64,000 nucleotides of DNA from contig NZ_CP115300.1 of assembly GCF_027625935.1 (NCBI RefSeq), forward strand, positions 5,456,001-5,520,000, in the 5' to 3' direction. A program made the position numbers and the translations under genes. This stretch comes from Streptomyces camelliae (GTDB lineage Bacteria; Actinomycetota; Actinomycetes; Streptomycetales; Streptomycetaceae). How positions within the stretch are numbered: position 1 is the stretch's first letter; each line of letters starts with the position of its first letter. The notes below the pieces were generated by a model, which saw only the letters and a list, made by a program, of their open reading frames with translations, was not told the DNA's origin and did no database searches. Shown here piece by piece: positions 53,790 through 62,369 of this stretch.

Positions 53790-55118
53790 TCAGTTGCCGG
53801 AGACGGTGACCTTCTGGTCGTTGTTCAGCTCGTCCACCAGGGTCTTGACCTTCGCCTTGTCCCAGACGAGGTTGCCGCCGACGGAACCGGAGATCGGCAT
53901 GTTCAGCGACGTGCCGCCGCCGCCCTGGACGCCCTTCATCGCCCAGAACATCGAGGCCAGGTCCCACAGGGACATGTCCTTGTCGACGATCAGGGAGTCC
54001 AGACCCGCGCCCATCACCGGGTAGAACGTGAAGGGGTTCAGGATCGTCGACGGGGTGGCCACCTGGTGGGCCAGCGCCGACAGGAACTTCTGCTGGTTCT
54101 TGGTGCGCTGCAGGTCGGACGCGGCGAAGGCGTGCCGGGTGCGGACGAAGGCGAGGGCCTGCGCGCCGTTCAGTGTCTGCTTGCCCGCCTTGAAGTTCGC
54201 GCCGGACCACTTGTCCGAGAAGCCCTTGTCGATGTTGATCTCGACGCCGCCGACCGCGTCCACGATGTTCGCGAAGCCCTGGAAGCCGATCTCCACGTAG
54301 TGGTCGATGTGCAGACCGGTGTTGGCCTCGATCGTGCGCACCAGCAGCGTCGGTCCGTCCTCGGCGTAGGTCGCGTTGAGCTTCTCCTGCCGGCCCGTGG
54401 CGGGGTAGACCTTCCCGGACGTCGAGCCCTTGTATGACGGCACGGTCACGTTCGAGTCGCGGGGCAGCGAGACCAGCGTGTCGCCGTTGTCGCCGACGTG
54501 CAGGATCATCATCGAGTCCGTGCGCTTGCCCTCGGCGGAGCCGGTGTGCAGCTTCTTCTCGTCTGCCTTGGACATGCCCTCGCGGCTGTCCGAGCCGACG
54601 ATCAGGTAGTTCGTGCCCGAGCCCGACGCCGGGCGGTCGATCACCTGGGACAGGTCGACCTCGCGGCGCAGCTTGGAGTCGGCCCAGAAGTAGGTCGCGA
54701 CCGAGGTGATGACGATCACGCTCGCCAGCGTGATCGCGGTCCACTTGATCCGCCGCCGCCAGTTCGGACGCGGCCGGTACCGGTCGAGCTCCGGGTCCGG
54801 GTCGTTGTCGTTGGGTACGAAGCCGCCGCCCCGCCGGCCGCCGCCGTAGACCTGCCCGGTGTTGTAGCCGCTGTCGTAGCCGGCTCCCTCGTCGTGTCCC
54901 TGCCCGTCCACGTACGACGGCTGCTGCGGGACACCGGCCCCGTACGGCGGCGCCGCCGGGCCGGGGTCGCCGTACGCCGAGCGCTGCCCGGGCGGTACCG
55001 CCGGGCCGCGTCGCACCTGACGCATCACCTGGGCGCCGTCCGGCTGCGCGCCGGCACTCCCGCGTCCGTAGCGGGGTCCGCGGTTGTCGTCGGACCATCC
55101 CTCGGGCCAGTCATTCAT
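53790..55118 (-). CDS. LCP (LytR-CpsA-Psr) family protein
   Basis: A 442-residue membrane protein. A 130-residue cytoplasmic N-terminus rich in Pro, Gly and Tyr, one membrane helix (KWTAITLASVIVITSVATYFW, about 135-155), then the extracellular LCP domain. Key blocks: NYLIVGSDSREG, MMILHVGDNGDTLVSLPRDS (polyprenyl-phosphate-binding Arg), HIDHYVEIGF, and ALAFVRTRHAFAASDLQRTKNQQKFL. LCP enzymes transfer wall polymers from lipid carriers to peptidoglycan. It has no LytR_C domain. The ATG at 55118 is taken as the start. Confidence 0.92.
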   Translation of the reverse strand: MNDWPEGWSDDNRGPRYGRGSAGAQPDGAQVMRQVRRGPAVPPGQRSAYGDPGPAAPPYGAGVPQQPSYVDGQGHDEGAGYDSGYNTGQVYGGGRRGGGFVPNDNDPDPELDRYRPRPNWRRRIKWTAITLASVIVITSVATYFWADSKLRREVDLSQVIDRPASGSGTNYLIVGSDSREGMSKADEKKLHTGSAEGKRTDSMMILHVGDNGDTLVSLPRDSNVTVPSYKGSTSGKVYPATGRQEKLNATYAEDGPTLLVRTIEANTGLHIDHYVEIGFQGFANIVDAVGGVEINIDKGFSDKWSGANFKAGKQTLNGAQALAFVRTRHAFAASDLQRTKNQQKFLSALAHQVATPSTILNPFTFYPVMGAGLDSLIVDKDMSLWDLASMFWAMKGVQGGGGTSLNMPISGSVGGNLVWDKAKVKTLVDELNNDQKVTVSGN

Positions 55119-55237
55119 GCGCCCCAGTGTGCAGGGCGCCGCCATGTGGCTTACAAGGGATGTCGGAAAATCAGGGCGGCGCTGTTGCGAAGCTGACACA
55201 AATTCCGCGAAAGTCACATCGGCATAAGGTGGAGGGC

Positions 55238-55798
55238 ATGACAGACCAGGCCACGGGCGCGGAACCGGACATGGAAGTGGACATTCCGGGTAAGCCGACG
55301 TCCGCCTCGCGCACCACCCTCAGCCACATCATGACCCACAACGACACCAACCTCCTCGGCACGGTGCACGGCGGGGTGATCATGAAGCTGGTCGACGACG
55401 CGGCGGGCGCGGTGGCCGGCCGCCACTCCGGCGGTCCCGCCGTCACCGCGTCCATGGACGAGATGGCCTTCCTGGAGCCGGTCCGCGTCGGCGATCTGGT
55501 CCATGTGAAGGCCCAGGTGAACTGGACCGGCCGCACCTCCATGGAGGTCGGTGTGCGCGTCCTCGCCGAACGCTGGAACGAGTCCGCCCCGCCCACCCAG
55601 GTCGGCTCGGCCTACCTGGTCTTCGCGGCCGTCGACGCCGACGGCAAGCCACGCCGCGTCCCGCCGGTGCTCCCGGAGACCGACCGGGACCGGCGGCGGT
55701 ATCAGGAGGCGCAGATCCGCCGTACTCACCGGCTGGCGCGGCGGCGGGCGATCAGGGAGCTGCGGGAGCAGAGGGCGGCCGAAGGGTTCGAGGACTAG
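55238..55798 (+). CDS. Acyl-CoA thioesterase, hotdog fold
   Basis: A 186-residue single-hotdog protein of the YciA/BACH type. LSHIMTHNDTNLLGTVHGGVIMKLVDDAAG (about 27-56) contains the conserved Asn, His and Asp of the active site. DLVHVKAQVNWTGRTSMEVGVRVLAE forms the second half. A charged C-terminal helix is extra. GGTGGAGGG precedes the ATG at 55238. It hydrolyses acyl-CoA in the cytoplasm. It is divergent from the LCP gene at 53790. Confidence 0.88.
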   Translation: MTDQATGAEPDMEVDIPGKPTSASRTTLSHIMTHNDTNLLGTVHGGVIMKLVDDAAGAVAGRHSGGPAVTASMDEMAFLEPVRVGDLVHVKAQVNWTGRTSMEVGVRVLAERWNESAPPTQVGSAYLVFAAVDADGKPRRVPPVLPETDRDRRRYQEAQIRRTHRLARRRAIRELREQRAAEGFED

Positions 55799-55850
55799 CA
55801 CTCCAGCCGACTGGCACCCCGGTCACCGGGCGGCCGGTCCTCTCGGGGTG

Positions 55851-57365
55851 CTAACACACCACCTCGTTGCCGCGCACCGGCGTCGGCTGGGGCTGGCCCG
55901 GATCCTCGAACCGAACCCTGTGCACGTCCTTGAAGTCCGCCCCGGCCGTCACCCTCAGCAGCTGCCCCTGGCCGGGAACGGGCCGCAGCTCGGACCCGGG
56001 CAGCGCGGCGGCCAGCGCACGCGCGGACTTGTCGAACCGGGGGTCGTAGGAGATCACGGTGTGCGGCACATGAGATGCGGCCGTCGTCGGCCGGTGCGTC
56101 GTCGCGAACCCCGTCCCCGCCAGCGCGGCGTCCACCCGCTTGGCCAGCCCGGAGGTCCCCGTGCCGTTCTCCACCTGGACGCGGACCTGCCCCGGATCCA
56201 CCTCCACCGGGGTCGCCGGGGCCGGCGGGGCCGGCGCGGGGCCGGTGTGATGCTGGGGCGAGGGCTGGTCCTTGGTGAGCGGTTTGTCGTCGCGCAGGGA
56301 CGTGAACAGCTGGTCCGCCTTCGCCGGGTCCCACTTCAGGGTCGAGCCGAGGCCCTTGACCTCGTAGTTCAGCTGCCCGATGGGCACCGTGGTGAACTCG
56401 GACGAGGAGGGTGAGAAGTCCCGCATGGCCCGGCCGAGGTCGAGCAGCTCGTCGGTGCCGAAGCCCTCGTCGGCGCGGACCGAACCGAGCACCGCCCGGG
56501 TCACGTCCCGGAACCGCATCGGGTTCAGCAGCACCCCGGAGGAGGCGGTCTTCTCGATCAGCGCGGCCAGGAACCTCTGCTGCCGCTTCATCCGCCCCAG
56601 GTCGCTCGTGCCGTCGACGTGCCGGGCGCGTACGTACTGCAGCGCCTGCCCGCCCGTGAGGGTGTGCGTGCCGGGTGTGAGGTCGAGGCCGCTGTACGCG
56701 TCCTTCAGCGGGTTCGGCGTGCAGATCTTCACTCCGCCGAGGACGTCCACGGTCTTCATGAAGCTCCTGAAGTCGACCTCCAGATAGTGGTCGATCTTCA
56801 CATGGGTCATGTTCTCGACCGTGCGGATGGTCAGTTGGGGGCCGCCCTCGGCGTACGCGGCGTTCAGCCTGATGGCGTGTGCCGGGTGCTGCTGCCCGGT
56901 GGCCGGGTCGGTCCGCGCGGGTACCTCGGCGTAGGAGTCACGCGGCAGGCTCACCACGGTGGCCCGCTCCCGGTTCTCCGAGATGTGCACGATCATCATC
57001 GTGTCCGTGCAGTGACAGGCCGCCCCGCCCAGCCGGAACGCGCGCCGCTCCTGCTCGGTGATCCGGTCGCGGCCGTCGGTGCCGACCAGCAGCACGTTCA
57101 TGCCGTGACCCGCCCGGGGCCGGTTCTTCATGTCCTTGAACGCGTCGACCCGGGCGATGCCCGCGTCCAGGCTGCTGATCACCGCGTGCCCGATCCCGGC
57201 CGAGGCGAGCACCACCACGGACAGGGTGGACACCGCCCGCATGGCCCAGCGCGGCCGACGCGGTCCGCGAACGGAGCGCACGGGCCGCTCGGGCGGGCGC
57301 GGCACACGGCGGGGCGGCTGTGGTCGGCGCTGCGGACGCGCGGGGGACCGGGGCGGGCTGGCCAA
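55851..57365 (-). CDS. LCP family protein with LytR_C domain
   Basis: A 504-residue protein. Basic Pro/Arg N-terminus, membrane helix (about 44-65, AVSTLSVVVLASAGIGHAV), LCP domain (NVLLVGTDGRDR, MMIVHISENRERATVVSLPRDSYAE, KIDHYLEVDF, ALQYVRARHVDGTSDLGRMKRQQRFL) and a C-terminal LytR_C domain (about 405-504, RVQVENGTGTSGLAKRVDAALA). I place the start at the TTG at 57365, seven bases after GGAGGT; an in-frame GTG at 57374 overlaps that ribosome-binding site. It is divergent from the glycosyltransferase gene. Confidence 0.88.
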   Translation of the reverse strand: MASPPRSPARPQRRPQPPRRVPRPPERPVRSVRGPRRPRWAMRAVSTLSVVVLASAGIGHAVISSLDAGIARVDAFKDMKNRPRAGHGMNVLLVGTDGRDRITEQERRAFRLGGAACHCTDTMMIVHISENRERATVVSLPRDSYAEVPARTDPATGQQHPAHAIRLNAAYAEGGPQLTIRTVENMTHVKIDHYLEVDFRSFMKTVDVLGGVKICTPNPLKDAYSGLDLTPGTHTLTGGQALQYVRARHVDGTSDLGRMKRQQRFLAALIEKTASSGVLLNPMRFRDVTRAVLGSVRADEGFGTDELLDLGRAMRDFSPSSSEFTTVPIGQLNYEVKGLGSTLKWDPAKADQLFTSLRDDKPLTKDQPSPQHHTGPAPAPPAPATPVEVDPGQVRVQVENGTGTSGLAKRVDAALAGTGFATTHRPTTAASHVPHTVISYDPRFDKSARALAAALPGSELRPVPGQGQLLRVTAGADFKDVHRVRFEDPGQPQPTPVRGNEVVC

Positions 57366-57493
57366 GGGGGACACCTCCGGACGAGGCCGTACGTGGGATC
57401 CGTGAGCACGGTAGGCCGATACGATCTCCAGCCCGGTCCCACACCCCGGTGGCGCGCACCGGTGTCCCCCGTTCGCGGTAACGTGAGGCCCCT

Positions 57494-58537
57494 ATGAACG
57501 CCAAGCCCGACGTGCGACTCCCCGCTGTTTCCGTGATCATGCCCGTCCTCAACGAGGAGCGGCATCTGCGCGGAGCCGTCCAAGCGATCCTCGCGCAGGA
57601 GTACGCCGGCGAGATGGAGGTCGTGATCGCCCTCGGTCCGTCCACGGACCGCACGGACGAGATCGCCGCCGAGCTGGTGAACGAAACTGCGTCCAACGAA
57701 AGCAAGCGCGTCCACACCGTCCCGAACCCCACCGGCCGCACGCCCGCGGCGCTGAACGCGGCGATCAAGGCCTCCCGGCACCCGATCGTGGTCCGCGTCG
57801 ACGGCCACGGCATGCTCTCGCCGAACTACATCGCCACCGCCGTCCGCCTCCTGGAGGAGACCGGCGCGCAGAACGTCGGCGGCATCATGCACGCCGAGGG
57901 CGAGAACGCCTGGGAGCACGCGGTCGCGGCCGCCATGACCTCGAAGATCGGGGTCGGCAACGCCGCCTTCCACACGGGAGGGGAAGCCGGACCCGCCGAG
58001 ACCGTCTATCTCGGTGTCTTCCGGCGCGAGGCGCTGGAGCAGCAGGGCGGCTACAACGAGGAGTTCATCCGCGCCCAGGACTGGGAGCTGAACTTCCGCA
58101 TCCGCGAGGCGGGCGGGCTGATCTGGTTCTCGCCCGAGCTGAAGGTGTCGTACCGGCCCCGGCCGAGTGTGAAGGCGCTGGCCAAGCAGTACAAGGACTA
58201 CGGCCGCTGGCGGCACGTCGTCGCCCGCTACCACTCCGGCTCCATCAACCTGCGCTACCTCGCCCCGCCGGCCGCGGTGTGCGCGATAGCGGCCGGGATC
58301 GTCGTCGGCGCTCTGGTGAGCCCCGTGGGCTTCGTGATCCCCGTCGGCTACCTCGCGGCGATCGCCGCCGGCTCCGTCCCGGCGGGCAAGGGCCTGCCGC
58401 TGACGGCCCGGCTGCAGATCCCGGTGGCCCTCGCCACCATGCACATGTCGTGGGGCTGGGGCTTTCTGACCAGCCCGAAGGCGCTGGCGAAGAAGGTCAT
58501 CGCCTCCCGGCGGCCCGCGGTGCTCAGCTCGCACTGA
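57494..58537 (+). CDS. Family 2 glycosyltransferase
   Basis: A 347-residue membrane-associated GT2. SVIMPVLNEERHL is at about 13-25, the acidic site is RVDGHGML, and EEFIRAQDWELNFRIREAGG holds the ED-type catalytic pair. Two or three membrane helices near the C-terminus (LAPPAAVCAIAAGIVVGALV..., ARLQIPVALATMHMSWGWGF) suggest action at the membrane on a lipid-linked acceptor. The ATG at 57494 has GAGG upstream. It sits among the LCP genes, in line with a role in wall-polymer synthesis. Confidence 0.9.
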   Translation: MNAKPDVRLPAVSVIMPVLNEERHLRGAVQAILAQEYAGEMEVVIALGPSTDRTDEIAAELVNETASNESKRVHTVPNPTGRTPAALNAAIKASRHPIVVRVDGHGMLSPNYIATAVRLLEETGAQNVGGIMHAEGENAWEHAVAAAMTSKIGVGNAAFHTGGEAGPAETVYLGVFRREALEQQGGYNEEFIRAQDWELNFRIREAGGLIWFSPELKVSYRPRPSVKALAKQYKDYGRWRHVVARYHSGSINLRYLAPPAAVCAIAAGIVVGALVSPVGFVIPVGYLAAIAAGSVPAGKGLPLTARLQIPVALATMHMSWGWGFLTSPKALAKKVIASRRPAVLSSH

Positions 58538-58543
58538 ACCCAT

Positions 58544-58585
58544 CCGAGAAGGCCCCTCCCAGACCGCTGGGAGGGGCCTTCTCGG
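58544..58585. terminator. Bidirectional terminator between GT2 and LCP genes
   Basis: Perfect 17-bp arms (58544-58560 and 58569-58585) with an eight-base loop, directly after the GT2 stop codon. Confidence 0.9.
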
Positions 58586-58602
58586 CTACTGCCCGCAGGG
58601 CT

Positions 58603-60321
58603 TCACCACCGGTAGGGCCCGTAGACGTCCATGCACTTCGACGTGTCCGCGCCGTTGACGGCGTCGGTGCCGTCCGGGATGTCCCCGGCCTTCGGCTTCG
58701 ACTCCTTGGGATACGACGTGCCGGTGCGCCAGTCCGCGCCGACGACGACCGTGACACCGGACACGTCGGTCGACTGCTTCACCGAACTCGTCGGGATCCC
58801 GAGGGCCTTGGCGACGGCCTCGGCGTCGCCCTGCAGGTCCGCGCTCGGGTACTGCACGACCGTCTTGTCCACCGACTGCGCGCCCGAGGTGTCGGCCGCC
58901 GCCCTGGCGTAACCCGCCTGTACGAGGACGTCGCTGATCGCCGACGCCCGGTGCTGCACGGCGGCCTCGGTCGAGGTCTGCGTGCCGTTCTGCACCAGCA
59001 CCCCGAGCCGGCCCGGCTCCGTCGAGGGCGTCTTGGCCGGGGCGGGCTTGGCCGAGACCTGCTTCGTACCGGAGTCGCTCGTGCCGCCGTTCTTGTCCAG
59101 CGGCACGTCGTCGCGGAGCATCTGCCACAGCTTGGCGGAGTTCGCGGCGTCCGGCACCACGTGGTTGCGGGGGTCCTGCGGATCCGGCAGGTTGGGCATC
59201 GTCACCGACGTGATGCGGTCGGACGGCACCGACTTCATCTCCATGCCCAGGTCGTACAGCTTCTTGACGGTGCCGATCTCCTCGGACACCTTCAGGGACT
59301 TGGTGGCCGCCTCGGCCAGGTTCATCAGGCGCCCGGTGTCGGTGAAGATGTTCTGCTGCCGCAGCGTGCGCATCATCGAGTTCAGGTACATGTGCTGGGC
59401 GCGGGCCCGCAGGGGGTCGCTGCCCCAGGCGTGCCGGGTGCGCAGCCACTGCAGTGCCTGCTCGCCCTTGACCTTGTGCGTGCCGGCCGTCATCTTCAGC
59501 CAGGAGCCGCCGGGCTGGGCCGGGGTGGGGTGGTCCCACACGTTCTGCTTCACACAGACGTCGACCCCGCCGATGGCGTCCGCCATCCGCACCACACCCG
59601 AGAAGTCGATCGTCATCCAGTGGTCGATGTAGACCCCGGTGAGGTTCTCCCAGGTGGACAGCGTGCAGCCGGCCCCGCCCCGGCCCAGGGTGGTGTTGAT
59701 GATGTCGTTCGTCGCCGGGTACGACTTGCCGGTGTCGGGGTCCTTGCACGGGGGGATGTCGACACGGGTGTCCCGGGGGATGCTCACCATGGCGGCGCTC
59801 TTGCGGTCCGCGGAGAGGTGGATGAGCATCTGCACGTCCGCGTTCGGGGGGCCGCCGACGCTGGACTTGCTGCCGCCGAGCTTCAGGTTCTCGGCCGAGT
59901 TACGGCTGTCCGAGCCGATCAGCAGGATGTTCAGCGGCGTCTGCCCGGCGGCGTTCGGCGCGGTCTTCTGCGCCTTGCCGTCGCCGCTGCTGCGCGCGCC
60001 CTTGCGGATGTTGCCGTTGAGGTGCTCGTAGTACAGATAACCGGCGCCGGCCGTACCGAGTATGACCACCGCGAGCACTGTCGCCGACCAGCGCAGAGCG
60101 CGCCGTCTGCGCCGCGGCCGGTCGGTCTGCACGCCGCCTCCGCGTCGTCCTCCGCCATGCCGGCCGGAGCCCTCCGCCGCTTCCGAGGACCGCGGCGTGA
60201 GCGACATCGTGTCGTCCCCCGCGGGAGCCTCGCCCCGCATGTCTCCCCGCACGTCTCCCCGCGCGTCTCCCCGCACATCGCTCTGCGCCAAAGCTTCCTG
60301 CCCTCCCCACCCTCGCGCCAT
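58603..60321 (-). CDS. LCP family protein
   Basis: A protein of 572 residues if the ATG at 60321 is used. Basic N-terminus, membrane helix (about 78-98), LCP domain (NILLIGSDSRNS, MLIHLSADRKSAAMVSIPRDTR, YIDHWMTIDF, ALQWLRTRHAWGSDPLRARAQHMYL) and a LytR_C domain (about 435-540). Near the N-terminus a 12-bp DNA repeat gives RGD-like units (VRGD, ARGD, VRGD, MRGE). The ATG at 60321 lies directly behind the terminator-like hairpin at 60326-60365. An internal ATG at 60207 has GGGGGA upstream and would give 534 residues; I cannot decide between them. Confidence 0.82.
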   Translation of the reverse strand: MARGWGGQEALAQSDVRGDARGDVRGDMRGEAPAGDDTMSLTPRSSEAAEGSGRHGGGRRGGGVQTDRPRRRRRALRWSATVLAVVILGTAGAGYLYYEHLNGNIRKGARSSGDGKAQKTAPNAAGQTPLNILLIGSDSRNSAENLKLGGSKSSVGGPPNADVQMLIHLSADRKSAAMVSIPRDTRVDIPPCKDPDTGKSYPATNDIINTTLGRGGAGCTLSTWENLTGVYIDHWMTIDFSGVVRMADAIGGVDVCVKQNVWDHPTPAQPGGSWLKMTAGTHKVKGEQALQWLRTRHAWGSDPLRARAQHMYLNSMMRTLRQQNIFTDTGRLMNLAEAATKSLKVSEEIGTVKKLYDLGMEMKSVPSDRITSVTMPNLPDPQDPRNHVVPDAANSAKLWQMLRDDVPLDKNGGTSDSGTKQVSAKPAPAKTPSTEPGRLGVLVQNGTQTSTEAAVQHRASAISDVLVQAGYARAAADTSGAQSVDKTVVQYPSADLQGDAEAVAKALGIPTSSVKQSTDVSGVTVVVGADWRTGTSYPKESKPKAGDIPDGTDAVNGADTSKCMDVYGPYRW

Positions 60322-60325
60322 GAAA

Positions 60326-60365
60326 CGGGCCCGTCCCGCGTCGGGTTAGACGCACGACGGGCCCG
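60326..60365 (-). terminator. Hairpin after the LCP gene at 60375
   Basis: CGGGCCCGTC and GACGGGCCCG pair around a 20-base loop; the minus strand continues TTTC. It lies between two LCP genes on the same strand and directly upstream of the possible start at 60321. Confidence 0.6.
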
Positions 60366-60374
60366 AAGGGTTAC

Positions 60375-62138
60375 CTATGAGGCGCACTTGGCCTCGTTGG
60401 CCGTGGACGCCCCGTCGACCTTCGGTGCCTTCGCCGGAGCGGTGAGCGAGACGCCCGCGCCCTTGAAGTCCTTGCCCAGGGTCAGTGTCATCGCCGGCAG
60501 GCCCTGGGAGTTGATCACGCTCTTGCCGGGCTTGAGTGCCGAGCCGGGCAGCCCCATCAGCGCGGCCAGTTCCCGCGCCTGGGCGGCCTGGTCGGGGGCG
60601 TACTCCAGCGTGGTGTTCTTCAGTTCCGCCGGTGCGTTGCCCGCGTTCTCCGACTTCAGCACGCCCTTGGAGGTCTGCAGCCAGGACAGGGTCTGCTGCG
60701 CGCTGCCCCCTTCGGCACCGCCGTTGAGGATCCGCACCCGCACCTCGGACGGCGCGGACCTGGTGCCGTTGAGCAGCGCGGCCTGGGCGTCCTTCGCCTG
60801 CTTCTGCTTCTTCTTCACCTCGGTGAAGGAGACGTCGCTCTTGATGGCGTCGAAGACCTGAGGGGCGGCGGTCTGGTTGACGATGACCGTCTTGTGGACG
60901 ACGCCGTCGGCCGGGTTGTCGACCACGGGCACGGTCACGAAGGAGATGTTCTTCGGCGGGACCTTCTTGATCTCCAGCGCCATGTCCTTGAGGGTGCTGA
61001 TGCTGTCGATGCCGGTGTCGACGGTCAGCGCCTTGGTCGCCGCCTCCGCCAGGTCCAGCAGCTTCGAGGGGTTGGTGAGGGTGTCACTGGAGGACATCTC
61101 GCGCATCAGCGAGCCCAGGAACTGCTGCTGGACCTTGATGCGGTCCAGGTCGCCGTGGTTGCCGAAGCTGTGCCGGGTGCGCACGAAGGCCAGGGCCTGC
61201 TCGCCCGACACCCGTGACTTGCCCGCGGGCAGCTTCAGATGGGACTCCTTGTCGTTCACCGGGTGCGTGACGCACACCTCGACGCCGCCGACCGCGCTCG
61301 ACAGGGTCTTCACCGCGTTGAAGTCGGCCATCATGAAGTGGTCCACGTGGATGCCGGTGACCTCCTCCACGGTGCGCATGGTGCAGCCCGGGTCGCGACC
61401 GTCCTGGCCGAGGCTGGTGTTGAAGCGCACGTTCTCCGTGCCGGGGATCACCTTGGTGCTGCCGTCGGGCTGCTTCGTCGGACAGTCCGGGACGTTGACG
61501 ATGAGGTCGCGCGGGATGCTCATCGCGGTGGCGTTCGTCCGGTCCTTCGACACGTGCAGCAGGATGTCGGTGTCCGCGTGCCCGACGCTGCCCTTGTCGC
61601 CGTAGCCCTCGTTGCCCTTGCCGGTGCGCTTGTCGGTGCCGATGACCAGCAGGTTGAAGGCCTCGTCCTTGCTGAAGCCCTTGGAGCCCGCGTCACCGAC
61701 GTCGGTCGAGCTGATGTTGCCCTCAAGGTGCTTGAGGTACAGATAGCCGGCGGTGCCGACGGCGACCAGCACGAACGCCGTGCCGCCTGCCGTCCACGCC
61801 AGTATTTTCTTCGCTTTCGACTTCTTCTTCGCCGGCCGCCGCGCCGCCCGCCGCCCCTGCGGGGCCTCCGGCTCGCCGCCGCGGCGCCGGGCCGAGCGCG
61901 GCGGCGGTACGTTCCCGGCGCGCACCGTGCTCATCTCCCGGGTCTCGCCGGGTTTGGAGTCATCCAGCCGGCGCGGCGCACCGGTGCCGCCCCGGGAGGC
62001 GGGTCTGCGGGGGCCCGGGACCGACGACTGCGGTGCGGAAGTGCTCAGTCGCAGTTCGTATTCGCCGGTGTTCGGATTGAGTACCCACTGGTCGGCGGGG
62101 TCGATGTTGTCCGCCCGCCCACGGCCTTGCGCGTCCAC
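60375..62138 (-). CDS. LCP family protein with LytR_C domain
   Basis: A 587-residue protein. Cytoplasmic tail of about 110 residues beginning with a conserved WVLNPNTGEYELRL motif and ending in a Lys-rich stretch (KKKSKAKK), membrane helix (about 112-132), LCP domain (NLLVIGTDKRTG, DILLHVSKDRTNATAMSIPRDL, HVDHFMMADF, ALAFVRTRHSFGNHGDLDRIKVQQQFL) and LytR_C domain (about 465-565). GTG 62138 has GGAGGA about 12 bases upstream. The tail motif is shared by other Streptomyces LCP proteins and may bind a cytoplasmic partner. Confidence 0.9.
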   Translation of the reverse strand: MDAQGRGRADNIDPADQWVLNPNTGEYELRLSTSAPQSSVPGPRRPASRGGTGAPRRLDDSKPGETREMSTVRAGNVPPPRSARRRGGEPEAPQGRRAARRPAKKKSKAKKILAWTAGGTAFVLVAVGTAGYLYLKHLEGNISSTDVGDAGSKGFSKDEAFNLLVIGTDKRTGKGNEGYGDKGSVGHADTDILLHVSKDRTNATAMSIPRDLIVNVPDCPTKQPDGSTKVIPGTENVRFNTSLGQDGRDPGCTMRTVEEVTGIHVDHFMMADFNAVKTLSSAVGGVEVCVTHPVNDKESHLKLPAGKSRVSGEQALAFVRTRHSFGNHGDLDRIKVQQQFLGSLMREMSSSDTLTNPSKLLDLAEAATKALTVDTGIDSISTLKDMALEIKKVPPKNISFVTVPVVDNPADGVVHKTVIVNQTAAPQVFDAIKSDVSFTEVKKKQKQAKDAQAALLNGTRSAPSEVRVRILNGGAEGGSAQQTLSWLQTSKGVLKSENAGNAPAELKNTTLEYAPDQAAQARELAALMGLPGSALKPGKSVINSQGLPAMTLTLGKDFKGAGVSLTAPAKAPKVDGASTANEAKCAS

Positions 62139-62369
62139 GGTTGTCCGAATCCTCCGTCGGGGCCACGCGGCGCCTTCCCCCTCAAAGGCGCTCGGGTCTC
62201 GGTGAATCGGTGCACGACCCCCACAGGGACCTCGCGGCGAGGTGCACCGGGTCGCTCACACTATCCGCCCAGTTCAGCGTCGAGCGACGCCGGTGACAAA
62301 TTCCGCCCCCCTACAACTGGGCAATCCCCCTCATTTTCTGAACGGAAGTCCGGCGCGCCGAGGTGCGCC

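Noticed and set aside
62139..62369. Riboswitch or small RNA between LCP genes
   Set aside because: Some short inverted repeats occur, but no known aptamer core is visible.
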